Assembly (NCBI GenBank): GCA_016783995.1
Contig: JADHVN010000054.1
Location: forward strand, 1-8,719
Direction of reading: 5' to 3'
DNA length: 8,719 bases
Source: Actinomycetota bacterium
GTDB lineage: Bacteria; Actinomycetota; Humimicrobiia; Humimicrobiales; Humimicrobiaceae
Translations under genes and position numbers: made by a program
The notes under the pieces: model-generated
Told to the model about the DNA's origin: nothing
The model's input: only the letters and a program-made list of their open reading frames with translations
Databases searched by the model: none
In this document: positions 4,825 to 8,719 of the stretch, in pieces
How the letters are laid out: every line of letters starts with the position of its first letter
How positions within the stretch are numbered: position 1 is the stretch's first letter

Positions 4825-7356
4825 ATGAGTTCAGGCTTGCTTGCCTATATTGATGAAAATATCAAATCTAAAGATAAATATTTCTGCTACAGGGGAAAAT
4901 ACAGGACAGTATCCTGGAGTTTTGTAAAAGTATATGATTATGCAAAGAGATTTGCGTCACTGCTCCACCAGCTCAAGGTAAAAAAAGGTGATAAGGTCAT
5001 AATAAAAGGGCAGAACCGGCCGGAGTGGGTAGTTGCCTATCTGGGGTGCTTACTGCAGGGAGCAGTTGTGGTTCCGCTTGATATAAATTCCAGTACTGAT
5101 TTTGAGAAAAAAGTGCAGGAGAAGATAAAGGCTAAAGTAAAAGTTCATACTGGCAGTGAAAAGAAATTTCCGGGTCTGATATCAATAATTATAGAAGATA
5201 TTGAAGAGCGTTTATCATCAATACCACCTTTAGAAAATCCGGATACGTCTGTCTCTTCAGATGATTTGGCGCAGATTGTTTTTACCTCAGGTACTACAGC
5301 CGTCCCCAAAGGGGTAATGATTACATACCGTAATATTGAATCCAATTTAAAATCCATCAAGCTGGTTATGGACAGATGGAGGAAATTCTTCCGTCTTATG
5401 TGGAACTTGAAAATTTTATCAGTTGTCCCTTTAAGCCATATGTATGGTCAGCTTATTGGAATTTATGTTCCGATGATGATTGGAAGTTCTGTAGTCTTTA
5501 TGAGCAGTATCAGCCCAAGGGATATTGTAAAAGCGGTAAAAGAAGAAAGAGTCTGGATTCTGGGGACACTTCCAAAGGTAGTGGAACTGTTAAGGGACTA
5601 TATAATTAAGAACTTCGATCTGGACAACAGGAAATTCGAGAGAAAATATAATATATTTAAGAAAATTAAATGGCCGCTGCGGTTTCTGGCCTTCATGGGT
5701 ATTCATTTAGAGCTTGGCTGGAGATTTATGGTCATAATTGTGGGAGGGGCGGCTTTTGACAGGAATATAGATGAGTTCTGGAGATGCATTGCCTATACTA
5801 TCTTTCAGGGTTATGGACTTACAGAGACGGCTCCGCTGATAACCCTGGCCGATCCTGCACAAACCGGAGCAGGCTCAATAGGAAAAGTCCTGGATGGGCA
5901 GAAGATACGCCTTGTGGACAGTGAAATATATGTAAGAGGAAACAACGTATCCCCCGGGTATTATGAGAATCCCCAACTGACAGAAAAAGCTTTTTCAAAA
6001 GGCTGGTTTAAAACCGGAGACCTCGCTGAGATGGGTGAAGACGGAAACCTTTATTTTAAGGGAAGAAAGGATTCAGTTATGGTAAGAGCTGACGGCATAA
6101 ATATCTATCCGGAGGATATTGAATCTGTCATAAATACCTTTAAGGAGGTAAAAGATTGTGTGGCACTGGGGTTAAAACAGGAGGGGAGCGATTTGGAAAT
6201 ACATGCAGTACTGATACTGGATGATGGATACAGGGCCAGTCCGGAGAATATAATAAAAGAAGCCAATAGAAAATTAAATGTATATCAGCATATAAACAGC
6301 TGCAGTATATGGGACGGAGATGATTTTCCCAGGACTTCCACTGAAAAAATAAAAAGAGATGAGGTGGAGGAAGCTGTATCTTACAGGCGAACAAAGAAGA
6401 AGGCCCCGGGGTTGAAACCTTACAGGAAATCACAGGAAATACTGGAAGTTATAAAAAATTTCCACAAAATTAAATCAAAGAGTATAAGAAAAGAAGCGAA
6501 ACTTGAAAAAGACCTGGGTCTGGACTCTATTGATCTGGTGCAGCTTGCCGGTGCTATTGAAGAAAAATATGATATAGAAGTGGATGATTCGCAGATTTTT
6601 GCAGGCACAACTGTTGGCGAGCTTGAAACTCTGATTAAATCTTCCAGGAAAACCTCGAAGAAAATACCATTTTACAGTTTACCGTTCTGGGCCCCTGTCC
6701 GTTTTATAAGAGTAATTTTTCAGTACATCCTGTATCCGTTTATGTCAGTGATTTATAGACTAAAAGTTGAAGGAAGGGAAAATTTAAAGAACTTAAAAGA
6801 ACCTGTTGTTTTTGCCGCAAATCACACAAGCCAACTGGATACTTTTGTAGTGCTATACTCTCTGCCGCTGAAGTTACGGAAGCGGGTGGCAACTCTTATG
6901 TCCATAGAGCATCATTTTAACCATTTTTTCTACCGATCCGGTCCATGGTGGAGGCGAGCAGTAGAGGCAATCGGGTTCTATCTTCTGATAAATCTTTTCA
7001 TTAATGTCTTTCCTCTTTCCAGGACTCATGGATTCAAACAGATTATGGAAAATATCGGCAGGATGTTGAGCGGGGGATGGTCAATGCTGATCTATCCTGA
7101 GGGCGGGGTAACCACCGATGGAGATATTAAAGAATTTGAGCCTGGAGTAGGAGTAATTGCATCCGATATGGAAGCTTCTGTAGTTCCGGTTAGAATTAAG
7201 GGGCTTTTTAATATCCTGAGAAATGGAATACTGCCGTGGGGACATATGCCCAGATGGCCACTGGTGACGGTTAGATTTGGTAAGCTGGTAAGATTTAAAG
7301 ATAAGGACTATAGGGAAATTGCCGGAATAATTGAAAAAGCGGTAAGGTCTCTGTAA
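4825..7356 (+). CDS. Three-domain acyl ligase - acyl carrier protein - PlsC acyltransferase fusion
   Basis: An 843-residue protein. Residues 1-520 are an AMP-forming acyl-CoA/acyl-ACP synthetase: P-loop FTSGTTAVPKGVM (153-165), YGLTET (330-335), TGDL (397-400), GRKD (413-416) and the C-terminal lysine motif PRTSTEKIKR (catalytic Lys at 508 or 510). Residues about 535-608 are an acyl carrier domain with DLGLDSIDL (563-571), Ser568 being the phosphopantetheine site. Residues about 635-843 are a PlsC-type glycerolipid acyltransferase: HX4D in NHTSQLD (His667, Asp672), YPEGG (757-761), the FEPGVG region, and VPVRIKG (787-793); 712-732 is hydrophobic and may hold it to the membrane. I infer that a fatty acid is activated as acyl-AMP, loaded on the built-in ACP and transferred to a lysophospholipid or glycerol phosphate. 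E. coli Aas has a similar role, but with the acyltransferase first and ACP supplied separately. All key residues are present. It has its own promoter. Confidence 0.9.
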   Translation: MSSGLLAYIDENIKSKDKYFCYRGKYRTVSWSFVKVYDYAKRFASLLHQLKVKKGDKVIIKGQNRPEWVVAYLGCLLQGAVVVPLDINSSTDFEKKVQEKIKAKVKVHTGSEKKFPGLISIIIEDIEERLSSIPPLENPDTSVSSDDLAQIVFTSGTTAVPKGVMITYRNIESNLKSIKLVMDRWRKFFRLMWNLKILSVVPLSHMYGQLIGIYVPMMIGSSVVFMSSISPRDIVKAVKEERVWILGTLPKVVELLRDYIIKNFDLDNRKFERKYNIFKKIKWPLRFLAFMGIHLELGWRFMVIIVGGAAFDRNIDEFWRCIAYTIFQGYGLTETAPLITLADPAQTGAGSIGKVLDGQKIRLVDSEIYVRGNNVSPGYYENPQLTEKAFSKGWFKTGDLAEMGEDGNLYFKGRKDSVMVRADGINIYPEDIESVINTFKEVKDCVALGLKQEGSDLEIHAVLILDDGYRASPENIIKEANRKLNVYQHINSCSIWDGDDFPRTSTEKIKRDEVEEAVSYRRTKKKAPGLKPYRKSQEILEVIKNFHKIKSKSIRKEAKLEKDLGLDSIDLVQLAGAIEEKYDIEVDDSQIFAGTTVGELETLIKSSRKTSKKIPFYSLPFWAPVRFIRVIFQYILYPFMSVIYRLKVEGRENLKNLKEPVVFAANHTSQLDTFVVLYSLPLKLRKRVATLMSIEHHFNHFFYRSGPWWRRAVEAIGFYLLINLFINVFPLSRTHGFKQIMENIGRMLSGGWSMLIYPEGGVTTDGDIKEFEPGVGVIASDMEASVVPVRIKGLFNILRNGILPWGHMPRWPLVTVRFGKLVRFKDKDYREIAGIIEKAVRSL

Positions 7357-7406
7357 TTTTTATAGTCTAAATATATTTAATGTTTTTAACCTTGAAAGAA
7401 TGATTG

Positions 7407-7412
7407 TATAAT
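7407..7412 (+). promoter_or_regulatory. Possible -10 box for the LCP gene
   Basis: A perfect TATAAT lies 54 bases before the start at 7467, but no good -35 stands at 16-18 bases (TTTTAA-like sequence only). A TTGAAA at 7392-7397 is too near. It may be a weak promoter or chance in AT-rich DNA. Confidence 0.3.
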
Positions 7413-7466
7413 AATAGGAAATTTTTACTTAATATAAATATTATTTAATTTCATAAGGAGCAAGTT

Positions 7467-8719
7467 ATGTTAAGGAAAATACTTTCCAAAACAAAGTACT
7501 TTTTAATCGTAGTTTTAGTTGGAGTTTTGGTTCTAACTCTTTTTCCTACAATTCTTGACGGAGGATCGGCAGAGCAGGTGCAAAGCTTTGTAACCCGTTT
7601 TTATGTTCAGTGTCTGGGAAGGCAGCCTGATATTGAAGGATTGAATGAATGGGTGGGACGTCTTTTAAATGGCTCTAAAACCGGGGCAGATGTTGCAGAA
7701 GGTTTTGTTTTTAGTGAAGAGTTCACAGGCAGGAATCACTCAAATGAGATTTTTGTTACTATACTTTACAGAGCGTTTTTTGACAGGGAGCCTGATGCTA
7801 CTGGCTATAAAGCCTGGATGGAAAGACTGGCAGGCGGAATGAGCAGAAAATTAGTTTTAGATGGATTTTTAAAATCGCAGGAATTTGCCGGGCTCTGCAA
7901 CAGCTATGGTATAGTACCTTATGCTGGTGCTCCAACTTATAACGCATCAACATATTCAGGTTACAGTTCAAGCGGAGCGGATGGTTTTCAGGCAGGAAGA
8001 AAAGTTAATTTTATTATCTGGGGGGATGACAGCGCTTCCGACAGACCAGGAGGAAGAGTTAGCGGGAGAACCGATATAAATGTATTTGTTCATCTGAATC
8101 TTGATACCCATAAAGCGTATCTGGTAACAATACCCCGTGATACCTGGTTTGAAGGACGTAAAATAAATGCATACCATGCCTCAGGTGGAAATGCCGGTGC
8201 AGTAAGCGCTTTCGAGCGATTTACGGGAGCAAAGATTGATTTCTATGTTGTAACTGATTTTGATGGATTTAAACCTCTTATTGATTATTTTGGCGGTGTT
8301 GATACTACAGTTGAAGAAAATATAGCAGACTCATTTTCCGGGTGTTACCTGGCTCCGGGAATGCATCATATAAATGGAACTCAGGCGCTTGCTCTTTCCA
8401 GAGCAAGACACGGCAGATCTCTTTATGGTGGAGGCGCATATGCCAGAGAGAGACAATCAGCAATGCTTCTGGCTGATTTGCTCCTGCAAAAAAGATCAAT
8501 TGTCAATTCTGGAAATCTAAGCAATTTCTTAAATACAATGGGGCAATATGTCTGGAGTAATATATCGCTAATCCAGGCAGCACAGATATTACCGGTAATA
8601 CTTTCTATGAACAGGGAAGATATTACTATTACTACCTTTAATTCATGGCCCCAGTGGTTTGGAAAATCAAGTGCTGTTGGCTATAACGAAGCAGAAAAGA
8701 ATCAATTTTTCAGGAATAT
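7467..8719 (+). CDS. DUF4214 - LytR-CpsA-Psr (LCP) family protein, 3' end outside window
   Basis: The frame is open from the ATG to the window edge: 417 complete residues and no stop. AAGGAG (7455-7460), six bases upstream, supports the start. Residues 1-10 are basic and 11-30 form one membrane anchor, putting the rest outside. Residues 38-145 hold two DUF4214-like repeats: FVTRFYVQCLGRQPDIEGL, then 50 residues later FVTILYRAFFDREPDATGY, ending FVFSEEFTGR and FLKSQEFAGL. After a Ser/Tyr/Gly-rich linker (about 152-175) comes the LCP domain (about 180-345). It has GRTD (200-203), TIPRDTW (221-227), KINAYHASGG (232-241), DYFGGVD (273-279), and the Arg-rich SRARHG (311-316) and ARERQ (326-330) that bind the lipid pyrophosphate. 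LCP enzymes move undecaprenyl-linked polymers to peptidoglycan or other acceptors. The DUF4214 role is unknown; sugar binding or wall placement is a guess. No wall-polymer genes are adjacent here. Confidence 0.88.
   Translation, partial: MLRKILSKTKYFLIVVLVGVLVLTLFPTILDGGSAEQVQSFVTRFYVQCLGRQPDIEGLNEWVGRLLNGSKTGADVAEGFVFSEEFTGRNHSNEIFVTILYRAFFDREPDATGYKAWMERLAGGMSRKLVLDGFLKSQEFAGLCNSYGIVPYAGAPTYNASTYSGYSSSGADGFQAGRKVNFIIWGDDSASDRPGGRVSGRTDINVFVHLNLDTHKAYLVTIPRDTWFEGRKINAYHASGGNAGAVSAFERFTGAKIDFYVVTDFDGFKPLIDYFGGVDTTVEENIADSFSGCYLAPGMHHINGTQALALSRARHGRSLYGGGAYARERQSAMLLADLLLQKRSIVNSGNLSNFLNTMGQYVWSNISLIQAAQILPVILSMNREDITITTFNSWPQWFGKSSAVGYNEAEKNQFFRN

Noticed and set aside
5145..6608. Several open frames of 60-100 codons overlapping the ligase-ACP-acyltransferase gene
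   Set aside because: The long gene has intact motifs over this whole span; the alternatives lack ribosome binding sites and family signatures.
7968..8499. Two minus-strand open frames in the LCP region
   Set aside because: The plus strand here encodes the conserved LCP motifs continuously; the minus-strand frames are shadows.

Overview
The window is AT-rich bacterial DNA carrying seven recognisable protein genes, two of them cut by the window edges, plus one decayed gene fragment. I see no rRNA, tRNA, CRISPR array, insertion sequence or phage gene. A membrane-anchored LytR-CpsA-Psr (LCP) protein, strong purine-rich ribosome binding sites and a lipoprotein-type metal-binding protein fit a low-GC bacterium with a Gram-positive-type wall. 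The TusA/DsrE pair is compatible with an anaerobic or sulfur-handling lifestyle. A low-GC Firmicute or a deep low-GC actinobacterial lineage would both fit, but the sequence does not settle the taxon.

Layout. Positions 2-561 hold the end of a TusA-family sulfur carrier gene followed closely by a DsrE-family gene, a likely sulfur-relay pair. Positions 562-1049 hold no intact gene. They contain a 20-bp perfect palindrome, a minus-strand remnant of a DUF4143-type ATPase and an unexplained plus-strand reading-frame tail, so this is a decay island. Positions 1050-1778 (minus) encode a membrane-anchored SIMPL-domain (DUF541) protein. It is divergent from a three-gene metal ABC transporter operon at 2061-4607 (binding lipoprotein, ATPase, permease). 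The 282-bp divergent region has a good promoter on each strand. The transporter promoter is followed at once by a hairpin and T-run that look like an attenuator or operator.

After a 217-bp gap with a TTGCTT-N17-TATAAT promoter, positions 4825-7356 encode an 843-residue three-domain protein: AMP-forming acyl ligase, acyl carrier protein and PlsC-type acyltransferase. It looks like a self-contained machine for activating a fatty acid, loading it on a built-in carrier and transferring it to a lipid acceptor. Positions 7467-8719 hold the start of an LCP-family wall-polymer transferase with two DUF4214 repeats between its membrane anchor and its catalytic domain. Its 3' end lies beyond the window.

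The most noteworthy items are the ligase-ACP-PlsC fusion, the DUF4214-LCP fusion, the leader hairpin of the metal transporter, and the apparent loss of the usual fourth (acidic) metal ligand in its binding protein. I found no clear evidence for a wholly new multi-gene system.
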